DNA from: Devosia nitrariae
GTDB taxonomy: Bacteria > Pseudomonadota > Alphaproteobacteria > Rhizobiales > Devosiaceae
Length of the DNA: 64,000 nt
Assembly: GCF_030160115.1 (NCBI RefSeq)
Contig: NZ_BSNS01000003.1
Coordinates: 1-64,000 of the forward strand
Direction of reading: 5' to 3'
Made by a program: the position numbers and the translations under genes. This document shows, one piece after another, positions 17,231 to 26,408 of the stretch; position 1 is the stretch's first letter; each line of letters starts with the position of its first letter. The notes below the pieces were generated by a model, which was given only the letters and a program-made list of their open reading frames with translations, did not search any database and had not been told where the DNA came from.

Positions 17231-18007
17231 TTATGGGACCGGGGTCGGTCGGGCTGGTCGCATGAGCGAAGGATCACGGGCCACGCCCGCTTCTCGAAGC
17301 GCGGCAAAGATTTCGACCGGCAGCGAGCCCTCGGCGCGGCCGACTCGCCGGGGCGTGGATGCTCTTTCGCTTGCAGGCCGACCATAGACCGAAAGAAGGT
17401 CTTCCATAACGGTCAGGTCGATAGCAGCGAGAGCGTTCTCCCTCGCCACCGAAATCTGGTCCCGGTCGAGGAATGCAGTGGCCTGCAAGGGAAGGAACTG
17501 CAGGGTTTTCAATCCAATAGAGTTCAATGCCAGCGTCAAATAGGGTGTGAGAAAGTCCGGTTGGTTGGCTCGATCGCCGGCAAAGACACCGCCGGAGGTG
17601 ACACCAATGAATACTGGACGGTCCTGCAACATTCCCACTTTCCCGGCCGGCGTCGACTTCATCGTCCGGCCGACGCGCAGGATCTGATCGATCCACGCTT
17701 TGAGTGTCGAGGGAATGGTGAAGTTGTACATCGGCGTTCCGATGACAATTACATCGGCCGCCTCGATTTCCCGAATGAGCGCTTCGGAAACATCGAGGGA
17801 GCCCGTGGGGGGCGCCGCTAATGTCGCCGGCGTCGATAGCGCAACAGCGTAGTCAGCCGGGGTGTGAGGCAAGGGGTCCATCCCCAAATCGCGCCGGATG
17901 GTGCTCGCCCCCGGGGCAACCTCGAGAAGCTTCTTAACGATCGCGGCCGAAAGCCCGCGGCTATGCGATTCCTGACGCGCACTACTGTCAATGTGGAGGA
18001 TGTTCAT
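17231..18007 (-). CDS. azoR: FMN-dependent NADH-azoreductase
   Basis: Flavodoxin-fold azo/quinone reductase. HIDSSARQESHSRGL at the N-terminus binds FMN phosphate; GTPMYNFTIPSTLKAWID and TSGGVF are further FMN contacts. Members are usually about 200-210 aa; this one has 258, with a C-terminal extension rich in Arg and Pro. It is the last of four same-strand genes (AraC regulator, nitroreductase, AhpD-like, azoR) that together look like an electrophile or quinone stress unit. Confidence 0.9.
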   Translation of the reverse strand: MNILHIDSSARQESHSRGLSAAIVKKLLEVAPGASTIRRDLGMDPLPHTPADYAVALSTPATLAAPPTGSLDVSEALIREIEAADVIVIGTPMYNFTIPSTLKAWIDQILRVGRTMKSTPAGKVGMLQDRPVFIGVTSGGVFAGDRANQPDFLTPYLTLALNSIGLKTLQFLPLQATAFLDRDQISVARENALAAIDLTVMEDLLSVYGRPASERASTPRRVGRAEGSLPVEIFAALREAGVARDPSLMRPARPTPVP

Positions 18008-18050
18008 CCGATCGTTCCCAATGGCTTCTGAGGTTTCGACGGGAGAGGGC

Positions 18051-18599
18051 TCAGATCGAGCCGGCCGGTGTCACGGCGGGAAAGTCCTTGTCGTGATCGA
18101 ACACGTTGTTGAAGAAATTCGTCAGGGAGTACATGGCCACCAATGCGATGATCTCGATGATGTTCGCGTCGGTGTAGCCAACATCGCGGACGGCTTTGAG
18201 ATCGGCATCACCGACGTGACCGCGCGTCTCGGTGACCTTGCGCGCAAACTGGACGGCAGCATCCCGTTTCTCATCAACGGCATGGCCTTTCCGGGCAAGA
18301 ATGATGTCTTCAGCCGACAGCTTAGCCATATGTTGAGCCGTATAGCTGTGAACCGTCAGGCAATAGTTGCAGCCGTTTACTTCGGAGACAGTGAGGCCGA
18401 TGCTGTCGCGAGTCTTTACGTCGAGCGCCTTGCTCAGGGAGCCCAGCAGGGTAGCCCACGAGTTGAACGCGATCGGGCTCTGCGCGAAGGCCGCCATCAT
18501 GTTGGGGGTGAATCCGATGTCCTTGGTGAACGCATCGAGAGTCGGTTTCGATTCAGCCGGCACGTGTTCCGGCTTCAGGGCAGCAGTTCTTGCCATCAT
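18051..18599 (-). CDS. AhpD-like peroxidase-related protein
   Basis: 182 aa, carboxymuconolactone-decarboxylase/AhpD family with the redox site NGCNYCLTVHSYTA. The longer frame starts at 18650, but GGAGACT directly before ATG 18599 and the family N-terminus favour 18599. It lies 43 bp from azoR and 31 bp from the nitroreductase gene, same strand, so it is probably co-transcribed and acts on peroxides or as a thiol partner. Confidence 0.87.
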   Translation of the reverse strand: MMARTAALKPEHVPAESKPTLDAFTKDIGFTPNMMAAFAQSPIAFNSWATLLGSLSKALDVKTRDSIGLTVSEVNGCNYCLTVHSYTAQHMAKLSAEDIILARKGHAVDEKRDAAVQFARKVTETRGHVGDADLKAVRDVGYTDANIIEIIALVAMYSLTNFFNNVFDHDKDFPAVTPAGSI

Positions 18600-18630
18600 A
18601 GTCTCCATAAGTTCTCGTTTTCGTTTAGGA

Positions 18631-19374
18631 TTAGGCAAAATCAAGCACATCGGCCACGGGCATGCGCGGCTTCTGCGGCCAGTTGCCGGCTCGTTCCGGT
18701 CCTACGGTCAGCAGCATCACCGGGATTTCGTCTTCCGCCAGGCCGAACTCGAGGTGCACAGGTTCGGCGTCGAAGCCGATCATCGGTGTCGAACCCCAGC
18801 CGAGTGAGCGCGCCGCATAAATGATCGCAGCAGCGCCGAAGGTGGCGGTGCGGACCGCCTCGTCGCGGTCCTGTTGTGGCTGATCGTCATAGATCCGGCG
18901 AGCGTTTATTTCCCATTCCGGCACCATGTGCGCCGGCATGATGCCGGCTTCCACCACCGGCGCCAGACGCGCGGGGACGGTGCTGGCGTCGGCCAACTTG
19001 CCGATGACAATGAAGGTAACGGCGGCGTCCGTGACCGCCGGCTGATCCCACGCGAGCGCCCGCAACCGGGCCTTCGCCTCAGGCGTACGGACGGCGATAA
19101 ACCGCCAGTTCTGCAGGTGGAAGGATGTCGGCGCTGAAGTTCCGATCCGCACAAGGTCTCGGATCTGCTCGTCGCTCAGGACGGCATCGCGATCGTAGTA
19201 TTTGGCGGCACTACGGCTCAGAAGGGTTTCGATGACGGCGTTCGTTGGAATTGAACGCATGGTTGGATTGGAAAATTGGCCGGCGAGAGCTTCCGCGCTC
19301 TTTTCGGCCACTGCGCAGATGTCCGCGATGGCACCGATTGCAGGATCGGTGGCGATTCTGGCGATGCAGTTCAT
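18631..19374 (-). CDS. Nitroreductase family protein
   Basis: FMN-dependent nitroreductase-like enzyme, 247 aa. SRSAAKYYDRDAVLS, SAPTSFHLQNWRF and a C-terminal GWGSTPMIGFD...LTVGP are typical. AGGAG at 7 nt before ATG 19374 supports this start, although homology begins only at about residue 39 (an internal ATG at 19260). First structural gene of the presumed azoR unit. Confidence 0.9.
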   Translation of the reverse strand: MNCIARIATDPAIGAIADICAVAEKSAEALAGQFSNPTMRSIPTNAVIETLLSRSAAKYYDRDAVLSDEQIRDLVRIGTSAPTSFHLQNWRFIAVRTPEAKARLRALAWDQPAVTDAAVTFIVIGKLADASTVPARLAPVVEAGIMPAHMVPEWEINARRIYDDQPQQDRDEAVRTATFGAAAIIYAARSLGWGSTPMIGFDAEPVHLEFGLAEDEIPVMLLTVGPERAGNWPQKPRMPVADVLDFA

Positions 19375-19491
19375 TGGGTGGCTCCTTCATCAAGTGATTA
19401 CGGAGCCCAATTTACCGCCGCCCATGCAAACATCGAGACTGGATCGGCTCGATATGATGCGCGAAAGGATCAATCTGAGCGCAAATGGGTA

Positions 19492-20463
19492 CTAGGGAGG
19501 GGCTGGATACTCGCCCTTGTGCGACAGCCGGCGCCATTCCCCCGGGGTCATCCCCATCCTTTCGGCGAACACACGCCGGAATGCGGAAACCGATTGATAC
19601 CCGACCGTCTCGGCCACGGCCTCGGTACTGATCGCCGGCTTCTTCAACTCGTTGGCGGCGAGGCTCATCCGGAGATCGGTCAACAGGTCGAGGGCGGAGC
19701 AGCCTAGCCTGTCTTGAAAGTGTCGCATGAATGTCGCGCGTGACATTCCGCACAAGTCCGCCAGATCAGGCAGTTTCCAAGGCTGCGTGGGATCGGCGAA
19801 CATCGCGGCGATAGCCGGAGCCAACCGCGGATGGCCGGCCAGCGCCAACAAGCCTTTGGGGGCTTCCTCGGCTTCGCTCGCCGCGCGCAGCACCAGCGTG
19901 AACAATGCAGAAGAAAGCGCGTTGAGAATTGCCCGTCCTCCTGCTCGGTCGCGGGCGGACTCCATTCGCATCAGTCCCACCAGGTTGGCCAGTTGGCTGG
20001 AGGCGGAGCCAATGCCCTCTTCTCCATGAGCGTCCATAGCTCGAGCAATTAGATTGGCCGGCAAGTAATTACGGATTAATCGATCATGAGGTGGTGCAAT
20101 GAAAAATCGTCCACACAACAGATCGAGTTGCTCGCCCTGGCCATCGTTCTCGCTAAGCATCCATCCGGCGGAGGCCCGACTTTCGTGAGTACGGATTGGC
20201 GTTCGGCCACTACCGTCGTGCAGAACATGCGCTGCACCGTGTGGCAGCAGAACGATATCTCCACGCAGCAGCTCTTGCGTTGTTCTCGTCTCCGGATCCT
20301 CGATAATGGCTCGGCCCTTGACTATCACGTGGTAGGGAATCTCGTTCTCCGCAGCCTGGCTCCAGGCAACTCGCCACGGGGCACCGTAGGCGCAGCGGAA
20401 CTCGAGCTGACCCGTAACGGCGATGATTTGGAAGAGATGGCTTAGCCAATCGACTTCAGACAT
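19492..20463 (-). CDS. AraC family transcriptional regulator
   Basis: 323 aa: an N-terminal cupin-like half (YHVIVKGRAII, GDIVLLPHGAAHVL) followed by a C-terminal double helix-turn-helix (LADLCGMSRATFMRHF and AVAETVGYQSVSAFRRVF). Start ATG 20463 with GAGG upstream. It lies 117 bp upstream of the nitroreductase gene, parallel, and probably activates that unit. Confidence 0.9.
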   Translation of the reverse strand: MSEVDWLSHLFQIIAVTGQLEFRCAYGAPWRVAWSQAAENEIPYHVIVKGRAIIEDPETRTTQELLRGDIVLLPHGAAHVLHDGSGRTPIRTHESRASAGWMLSENDGQGEQLDLLCGRFFIAPPHDRLIRNYLPANLIARAMDAHGEEGIGSASSQLANLVGLMRMESARDRAGGRAILNALSSALFTLVLRAASEAEEAPKGLLALAGHPRLAPAIAAMFADPTQPWKLPDLADLCGMSRATFMRHFQDRLGCSALDLLTDLRMSLAANELKKPAISTEAVAETVGYQSVSAFRRVFAERMGMTPGEWRRLSHKGEYPAPP

Positions 20464-21140
20464 GGGACCTCGAAACGCTGTGGTATTTTATCGTATCGCA
20501 CATTCGTCCACCAAGCTGCTGAACGATTGCCGACGGCAGAGATGATGAGATTAGGCACCGACTGCTGAAAGCCAGACGACCGGCATCACAATTCTTGCAA
20601 CTCATCGCGGGTGAGATAACGCAAACTGGTTATTTAGCCGGGGGCAATGGTGTGACAGCGAGGATGTTTCTGGCCGGGGAACTGGTCCCATTGCCCGTTC
20701 GCCGGTCCCCTCCTGACCCAAACTGCCCTGAAGAAGGAAGCGCGCGCAACGCGCGGCTTCGCCGGCCAGAGCTGCTGAACTCCTCTACAACTACGATTTC
20801 GTCGACGAGGATTTCACCCAGCCGATCATGCGACTGAGGGGACACCTTCGCTCTGGCTGGTATCGACGCGCAAGTACACGAAGAAGTTCGGAAGGCGGCT
20901 GCGCCTTGGAGCTAAACGAGTCCCACGACGCGACAAGTTGGGATCTGTAGTCGGAAGCCTACCTGCCGATTAAGGAGCGGTGGCGTTTATTTGCCACCGC
21001 TCAACTAGTCTGACTGCTTCTTTCCCTTCCCAATCTAAGGGGGCGGCAGACGTCGTCGGATCAATCGCCGCGATAATTTGGTGTATCTGGGGCTGTTGCG
21101 CACCCGGTGAATGGTCATCAGCCGCCAAGCGTCTTCGCGG
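20464..21140. other. Gene-poor stretch with one strong hairpin
   Basis: No frame in these 677 bp has both a ribosome site and recognisable homology. A plus-strand frame near 20770-20890 (LLYNYDFVDEDFTQPIM...) reads like protein but I cannot name it. At 20975-21002 a perfect 10-bp stem (GAGCGGTGGC / GCCACCGCTC, 8-nt loop) may terminate the leftward DUF309 transcript. Confidence 0.4.
20975..21002. terminator. Perfect 10-bp hairpin downstream of the DUF309 gene
   Basis: Arms GAGCGGTGGC and GCCACCGCTC with loop GTTTATTT. It sits 139 bp past the DUF309 stop. There is no T-run on either side, so it could also be a leftover of a mobile repeat. Confidence 0.4.
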
Positions 21141-21728
21141 TCACAGCTCCGACTGGCGGGCAAACCTTTCGGTGACTGGGACCAAGGTGAACGGAAAAAC
21201 AGATCGTGGCTCATCAGAGCGCAGATCCTCGCTCATTTCCATCCCAGAGAGACAGCCTAGGAGTTGGGGTACGGTGAGGCCGAGCCGGGCGTCGAACGCG
21301 CCGGGCCGATCCCGCTGAAGTTGCTGTAATAGATCCTTTGCCTTTCCGTAATGCCGGATCGCTGGTGAAACCTTTCCTTGGCGCAGCTTCACGCCAGTTG
21401 CCGACAGCAGGATGAGCGCCTTGTAGAACTGACGCTCTGGCGTTCGTTGGTTTGCCTTTTGCCACAGGCCCTCCCACGCTTCATGAGCTTCCCAGTAATA
21501 GCCGTGGTTAAACAAGTCGGCGCCCCATCGGAACTCCTCGTAGGGCGAGCCCGGTTTAGCCAGATCCTCCGTCTTGTAGCTGTGCCCGAGAGGATGACGA
21601 ACCGGATGAGGGAAGCGTCCCGGCAAGTACGCATAGGGAGGGAAACGGCGTTCCGGCAGCAAACGAGCTCTAGTAGCTTGCCCATCGCCGGACTCATAGG
21701 TTGCAGTTGGCTGAGAAGATCGACACAT
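21141..21728 (-). CDS. DUF309 domain-containing protein
   Basis: About 195 aa. The DUF309 core is clear: GADLFNHGYYWEAHEAWEGLW, then QFYKALILLSATGVKL and a helical remainder. Function unknown; the domain is an all-helical bundle. Start uncertain: ATG 21728 is used here, with in-frame TTG codons at 21740 and 21752 as alternatives. An AGGAGG at 21753-21758 belongs to an out-of-frame four-codon run and is not a convincing signal. Confidence 0.78.
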   Translation of the reverse strand: MCRSSQPTATYESGDGQATRARLLPERRFPPYAYLPGRFPHPVRHPLGHSYKTEDLAKPGSPYEEFRWGADLFNHGYYWEAHEAWEGLWQKANQRTPERQFYKALILLSATGVKLRQGKVSPAIRHYGKAKDLLQQLQRDRPGAFDARLGLTVPQLLGCLSGMEMSEDLRSDEPRSVFPFTLVPVTERFARQSEL

Positions 21729-21895
21729 CTTGCTATCCAACCCCCATAGCAACCTCCTGGAAAGCCGCTGTCAGCTCGTCAGCAGAATATTGAAGCGCTC
21801 CGGCCGTCCAACGCGCCGAGCTCGCCGAATGCGAGCACCGCAGCCCGCGAGCCCCACGATGCCTTTTTCTCTGGCGTATCCCAAGACAGGGGCGG

Positions 21896-22069
21896 CGTCG
21901 AATCTGGGCAAGTGCCAAGGATGGCATACATTGCTAGGATTCGGACGGTACGCTGATCGGCAAGATACTGATGCCCGAACGCACCGCCAACCTCGCCTTC
22001 GGCGGCTCCCAGCGCAACATCCTCTATATCTGCGCCACCACGTTCTGTTTGGCGTTCGAGTTGCTGTGA
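21896..22069 (+). pseudogene. C-terminal remnant of an SMP-30/gluconolactonase-like gene
   Basis: In one frame the DNA reads RRIWASAKDGIHC, TAG at 21935, then DSDGTLIGKILMPERTANLAFGG and ILYICATT. This is the usual last blade of SMP-30/gluconolactonase proteins (vWASAxDGvhcyDxDGxLlGkI...ANltFGG). The tyrosine expected after C is the stop codon, and there is a further shift near the end. Only the tail survives. The surrounding 21753-22217 has no intact gene. Confidence 0.6.
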
Positions 22070-22317
22070 ATGGATAGACGGCAATGGAACGGACCACCCG
22101 TTGCGCTTTCAGGTTTCTAAATCCGTCTCATTTGGCCCCAATTCGGGCAGACATCCCGCGTGCTTCCCGGCAATGTGTGCTCATTAGGAAGCAGCGAACT
22201 CACTTCAACGACCGACGTTAGGCGTAAGCCGCAATCATCACGCCGCAGTAGGAACGACCGCTTTGGAGCTTAGGACGATAGTTGTCACAGGCACCTAGAA
22301 CGTGGTCCTTGTCGCCG

Positions 22318-22346
22318 TGCCGAAGTCGGTGGTGCCGGCTTCGGCA
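22318..22346 (-). terminator. Hairpin after the ABC importer operon
   Basis: 12-bp stem with one mismatch: TGCCGAAGtCGG (22318-22329) against CCGgCTTCGGCA (22335-22346), 5-nt loop, directly after the stop of the ATPase gene (22348). There is no T-tract, but its position at the end of a five-gene operon suits termination or mRNA protection. Confidence 0.55.
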
Positions 22347-22347
22347 C

Positions 22348-23445
22348 CTATCCTGTCGAGCGCGCGACGGCGTGGGAGCGTTCGATATGCACGCCGATAT
22401 AGGCGCCGATCGGCAGATCGCCGACCTCGAGCGCGGCACGCTCGGCGCGGATCGTGCCCAGACCCGTGACGTCGAGATCAACCAAAACGGTCGTGCCTTG
22501 ATAAATCTTGTCCAGAACCCGTCCTGCAAATTGTCCCTCACCTTCCTTATTCCAGGGGCGGAGGGCCAAGTGTTCCGGCCTGACGCAGAACCAGATTGTC
22601 GTTCCATCCTTGTCCAGATCGGCGGCGCAGGTAGTTATAGGCAGCGCCAGGTCGGCGCCTATACGCGCCTGCGCGGTGCCGCTGCTCATGTCCAGCGTGG
22701 CAGCAACCAGGTTATTGGCGCCGACGAATCGCGCTCCGAATTCCGTGGTCGGGGTGGCGTAGAGTTCATAGGGCGTACCGACCTGCTCCACCCCGCCCTT
22801 GTTCATCAGCACGATACGATCACTCATCACCAGGGCTTCGACCTGGTCGTGGGTGACGAAAATCGTGGTCTGGTTGGCCTCGCGCTGGATGTCGCGCAGG
22901 TCGAGCCGAACTTGCTCGCGCAGCTTGGCGTCCAGGTTGGAAAGCGGCTCGTCGAGCAGGACGAGATCCGGGTTGAAGGCCAGGGCCCGCGCCACGGCGA
23001 CGCGCTGCTGCTGCCCACCGCTGAGCTGTTCCGGCTTGCGGCCGCCCAACCCTTCGAGCCGCACCAATTGCAGCAATTGGTCGACGCGCTTGTCCTTGGC
23101 GGCACGGCTCCAACCGCGCATGCGCAGGCCGAAGGCGATGTTCTCGGCGACGCTCATATGCGGAAATAGCGCGTAGTTCTGGAACACCAGGCCAATATTG
23201 CGTTTGTTGGGCGGCAGCATGTCGATGCGCTTGTGGCCGAAGCGGATTTCACCGCTGTCCTGCGGCAGGAGACCCGAGAGCATCTTGAGCGTCGTCGACT
23301 TGCCGCACCCGCTGGGGCCGAGAAAGGTGACGAATTCGCCGGCCGCGATATCGAGGCTCATCTCGCGCACAGCGACGAATTCGCCGAAGGTCTTGCGCAC
23401 GCGGTCGATATGCACCGGCTGGGCGACGTTGTTGGACGTGTTCAT
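22348..23445 (-). CDS. ABC transporter ATP-binding protein (PotA/FbpC type)
   Basis: 365-aa importer ATPase. Walker [11 protein letters not shown]-loop VFQNYALFPHMS, signature LSGGQQQRVAVARAL, Walker [12 protein letters not shown], switch VTHDQ, and a C-terminal TOBE-like regulatory region (WFCVRPEHLAL). It powers the two permeases encoded just upstream and energises uptake of the ligand of the binding protein at 25235-26353. Last gene of the operon, 5 bp after the permease stop. Confidence 0.93.
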   Translation of the reverse strand: MNTSNNVAQPVHIDRVRKTFGEFVAVREMSLDIAAGEFVTFLGPSGCGKSTTLKMLSGLLPQDSGEIRFGHKRIDMLPPNKRNIGLVFQNYALFPHMSVAENIAFGLRMRGWSRAAKDKRVDQLLQLVRLEGLGGRKPEQLSGGQQQRVAVARALAFNPDLVLLDEPLSNLDAKLREQVRLDLRDIQREANQTTIFVTHDQVEALVMSDRIVLMNKGGVEQVGTPYELYATPTTEFGARFVGANNLVAATLDMSSGTAQARIGADLALPITTCAADLDKDGTTIWFCVRPEHLALRPWNKEGEGQFAGRVLDKIYQGTTVLVDLDVTGLGTIRAERAALEVGDLPIGAYIGVHIERSHAVARSTG

Positions 23446-23450
23446 CGGGA

Positions 23451-24281
23451 TCAGCCTTTGCGAGTCATGACCGAGCCGGCCATATATTTGGGACCGAGAG
23501 AGACGGCGACCAGCGCGTAGAAGGCAATCGCCACATAGACGAGGATGCCGGCCATGGCCACCGCATAGGGGACGATCCCGCGGTCGATGATGTCGCTGAA
23601 GAGGCGAATGGAAATCGGCGTGGCACTCGGGCCGGAGATAAAGAACAAAAGCTCGAATGTGATGAGGTTCTGCATGAAGATGAAGAGCGCGGCGATGGCG
23701 ATTCCAGGCGCGATCAGCGGCAGCACGACCAGGCGGAAGGTCGTGAGCTTGTTCGCACCCAGGGACTGGGCCGCCTGTTCATATTCGTCCGGCAGGCCCT
23801 CTAGCAGCGCTTCGGCGAAACGAAGGCCGGTCGATAGGCTCAGCGCCACCAGAGCCAGCATGACGCCGACAAAGTTGTTGGACAGGCGCAGCGGAATAAA
23901 GACCGTCAGCAGCGCGATGCCCAGGATCAGTTGCGGCACCACGTCGGGAATGAGCACTAGGTTGCTCATGGCCCGCCGCCCAGCCAGCTTGCCGCGGACC
24001 ATGGCCCAGGCAGCGGGGATGGCGACGACGAGCGCTATGCCGGTGGCCAACAGGGCGGCACGGATGGTGAACCAGAAGGCCTCCCAATAGGAGGGCGGGA
24101 TGGTTTTGTAGGCCTCCAGGTTGAACGGTGCCGAGAACGACACTTCCAGCGTGCCCTGGAAGGAGGCGAGCAGGATCAAAAGGACCGGAAAGGTCAGCCA
24201 CAACACCATGATGAGAAGATAGACTATTAGCGCCGCGCGGCCGAAGAAGAGGCCAGGCGTCAGGCGTGAACGGGTGCTCAT
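23451..24281 (-). CDS. ABC transporter permease
   Basis: 276-aa inner-membrane permease with six hydrophobic segments and the EAA loop as EQAAQSLGANKLTTFRLVVLPLIAPG. Start ATG 24281 has GGAGG upstream; the longer frame to 24380 is noncoding extension through the end of the previous gene. Its ATG overlaps the restored stop of the other permease (ATGA), the usual arrangement for permease pairs. Confidence 0.92.
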   Translation of the reverse strand: MSTRSRLTPGLFFGRAALIVYLLIMVLWLTFPVLLILLASFQGTLEVSFSAPFNLEAYKTIPPSYWEAFWFTIRAALLATGIALVVAIPAAWAMVRGKLAGRRAMSNLVLIPDVVPQLILGIALLTVFIPLRLSNNFVGVMLALVALSLSTGLRFAEALLEGLPDEYEQAAQSLGANKLTTFRLVVLPLIAPGIAIAALFIFMQNLITFELLFFISGPSATPISIRLFSDIIDRGIVPYAVAMAGILVYVAIAFYALVAVSLGPKYMAGSVMTRKG

Positions 24282-25206
24282 CTGTCGCCTCCCCTCTGGC
24301 CATAGCGTGAAAGGACAACCTGCCCGACTGTGGTGACGCCGATGGCCAGAACCGAGACGATGATCGCCTGCGCGTAGCAAGATTCTGCTGTTGCAGGGTC
24401 AAGAGATTGGCCGAGATCAACAGAGAGATCATATAGGGCACCCGTCCGTTGAGCATCACGGGGATGGCATAGGCGGTGACCACAGAGGTGAAAATAAGTG
24501 CGCTGGCCGCGATGATCCCTGGCGTTGCCAGCGGCACGGTGACCGAAAAGAATGCGCGCGGCCGGTTGGCACCCAGGCTGACGGCAGCGTCCTCCAACTG
24601 CGGATCGACCGACATCAAAACGCCTGTCAGAACGGCCGTCGCCACGACGATACCGTTATAGGCGAAGGCAATGGCTTGGCCCGGCCAGTCGAAGAGGATG
24701 AACGCCGGCTGCTGCAGGATACCGAGATGCATCAGCACACGATTGGCAACGCCGGTCATCGGTGCCAGCAGCAGGATCATGGCATAGCCGATGACCACGA
24801 AGGGCAGCATGCGCGGCACGGTAATGATCGGCATCACGATATTGCGCAGCACGGTGCGGCGCGCCAATAGGTAAGCCAGCGGCAGGGCCATGAGGATGGA
24901 GACCGCCGTCACGCCGCCCGCCATCATGATCGTGGTCGCGAGCGTCCGCAAGAAGAAGCCGTTACTCAGCGTATTCACGTAATTGTCGAGCGTGAACATA
25001 CCAGAGCGTTGCTCACGGAAACTGCCGACGAACAGCAGCAGCAGCGGCACGATGGCGACCAGACCGATGATGGTCACGGCCGGCAAGGTAAGAAGGCGGT
25101 AAAACAGCTTTTCCCGTCTGTAGCGGCGGCGCGAAATGCGCCGCCCTTCGTCGTATTCATCCGGCGCGGAGCGGCCTGACGATTGTGTGGTCGTGATATC
25201 GGTCAT
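24278..25206 (-). pseudogene. ABC transporter permease, one-base frameshift near the 3' end
   Basis: Begins MTDITTTQSSG at 25206 with six hydrophobic segments and EAA loop EDAAVSLGANRPRAFFSVTVPLATPG. After LLTLQQQNLA the reading frame breaks. Supplying one base at 24375/24376 gives YAQAIIVSVLAIG and VVLSRYGQRGGDR, and a stop that overlaps the next gene's start as ATGA, giving 309 aa. So the gene is either mutated in its last transmembrane segment or carries a sequencing error. Unless the base is an error, the operon's importer is likely defective. Confidence 0.88.
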
Positions 25207-25234
25207 CAGTGAAATTTCCGCGCCAGTTCCGGAC

Positions 25235-26353
25235 TTACTGGCCCTGGATAACGATCCGATTGTACAAATCGAGCACATCCGCATTGTAGGCCGGGTCAAG
25301 CATCGCGGCTCGGAATTCGTCGATGAAGACGAAATTGGCCCCTGCTGCAAACTCGGTCCACTCCTGCGAGGCGACTTCGCCAGAGCGTGGCATGCGGCTG
25401 TGATAGTTGAGGGACTTCGCCGTCTCGGTCGCGACGGTGGAATGGAAGAACTTGACCCATTCGATCGCGGCGACCGGATTTTCGCTCGCAGACGAGACAA
25501 CCGGACCGGCCTGCACAACGGCCATCACGCCTTCGGTCGGCTCGACCACATGAATGGGCGTGCCTTCAGCCTGCTCCAGAATCACGTTGTGCCACCACCA
25601 GGCCGAAGCCAGCGCCTCCCCACGACGCAGTAGCGGTACGATCGAGCCCGAGCCCTGGGTCAGGGTCAAGGCATTGTCGGCCCAAGACGAAACCAGCTCA
25701 AAGGCGGGGCGAGCGGCCTCTTCATTGAAGACTCCGTCGACGAACCAGGTCCGCCAATCGTCGCCGCGAATTGTCACTGCCGCCGCAATGGCATTGTAGC
25801 CGCTCGCGACCGAAAGCGCGGAGTCGAAGGTGATCCGACCGGCGAGTTCTGGCTTCGACAGATCCGCCAGTGACGTAACGACGCCATCGTCAAGCGAGTC
25901 CTGGACTGCCAGCACCCAGGCTGCGACCTCCATCGGGGCGGCATAGCCGTCGAGGTTCATCGCCGCTAGCGCATCGGTGTCGAAGGTCGCCCATTCTTCG
26001 GGCGTGTATTGCTCTTCAAGGTTAAGCCAATAACCTTGCTCGATGCCTTCCTGAACGTTCTGATTATAGAGCAGATAGACGTCGCCAGTAGGGTTCGGCC
26101 ACTCGGTCTGCAGGGTCAGCCAGGATTGCGGAATTGCGCCCGGTACGGTGCGCACGTTCACCGGCACTCCGTACTTCTCGTCCATGTACTCAGCGAAAGG
26201 CTGGACCAAAGCATCGGCCAGGTCGGTCGGCAGGCCGGTGCCCGTATAGACGATCAGTTCCGGACCGACCTCGATGCTGGCGTCCTGTGCCACGGCTGGT
26301 GAAGCAAGACTCAGGGCAAGGGCAGCCACGCCTAAAATGCGGCAATATCTCAT
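25235..26353 (-). CDS. ABC transporter extracellular substrate-binding protein
   Basis: 372-aa periplasmic binding protein of the iron/polyamine/phosphonate-like class. It has a signal peptide (MRYCRILGVAALALSLASPAVAQ) and AELIVYTGTGLPTD-like start of the mature domain, GDVYLLYNQNVQEG and a C-terminal EFRAAMLDPAYNADV. GGAGGAG precedes ATG 26353. It lies between the enolase-superfamily gene and the permeases, so its ligand is probably the substrate of that enzyme or a relative. Confidence 0.88.
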   Translation of the reverse strand: MRYCRILGVAALALSLASPAVAQDASIEVGPELIVYTGTGLPTDLADALVQPFAEYMDEKYGVPVNVRTVPGAIPQSWLTLQTEWPNPTGDVYLLYNQNVQEGIEQGYWLNLEEQYTPEEWATFDTDALAAMNLDGYAAPMEVAAWVLAVQDSLDDGVVTSLADLSKPELAGRITFDSALSVASGYNAIAAAVTIRGDDWRTWFVDGVFNEEAARPAFELVSSWADNALTLTQGSGSIVPLLRRGEALASAWWWHNVILEQAEGTPIHVVEPTEGVMAVVQAGPVVSSASENPVAAIEWVKFFHSTVATETAKSLNYHSRMPRSGEVASQEWTEFAAGANFVFIDEFRAAMLDPAYNADVLDLYNRIVIQGQ

Positions 26354-26408
26354 TTTTCTCCTCCAGAAGGGTTTGGCCGGCATCAGTACTGCTGACGCCG
26401 GATGTGAT

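Noticed and set aside
21733..21758. AGGAGG followed by ATG and a four-codon run, as a possible leader peptide of the DUF309 gene
   Set aside because: The same bases read as the tail of a longer protein-like frame, and the position does not act as a sensible leader; most likely chance.
23779..24277. The long minus-strand continuation of the first permease frame over the second permease
   Set aside because: It is out-of-frame translation after the one-base shift, not a fusion protein.
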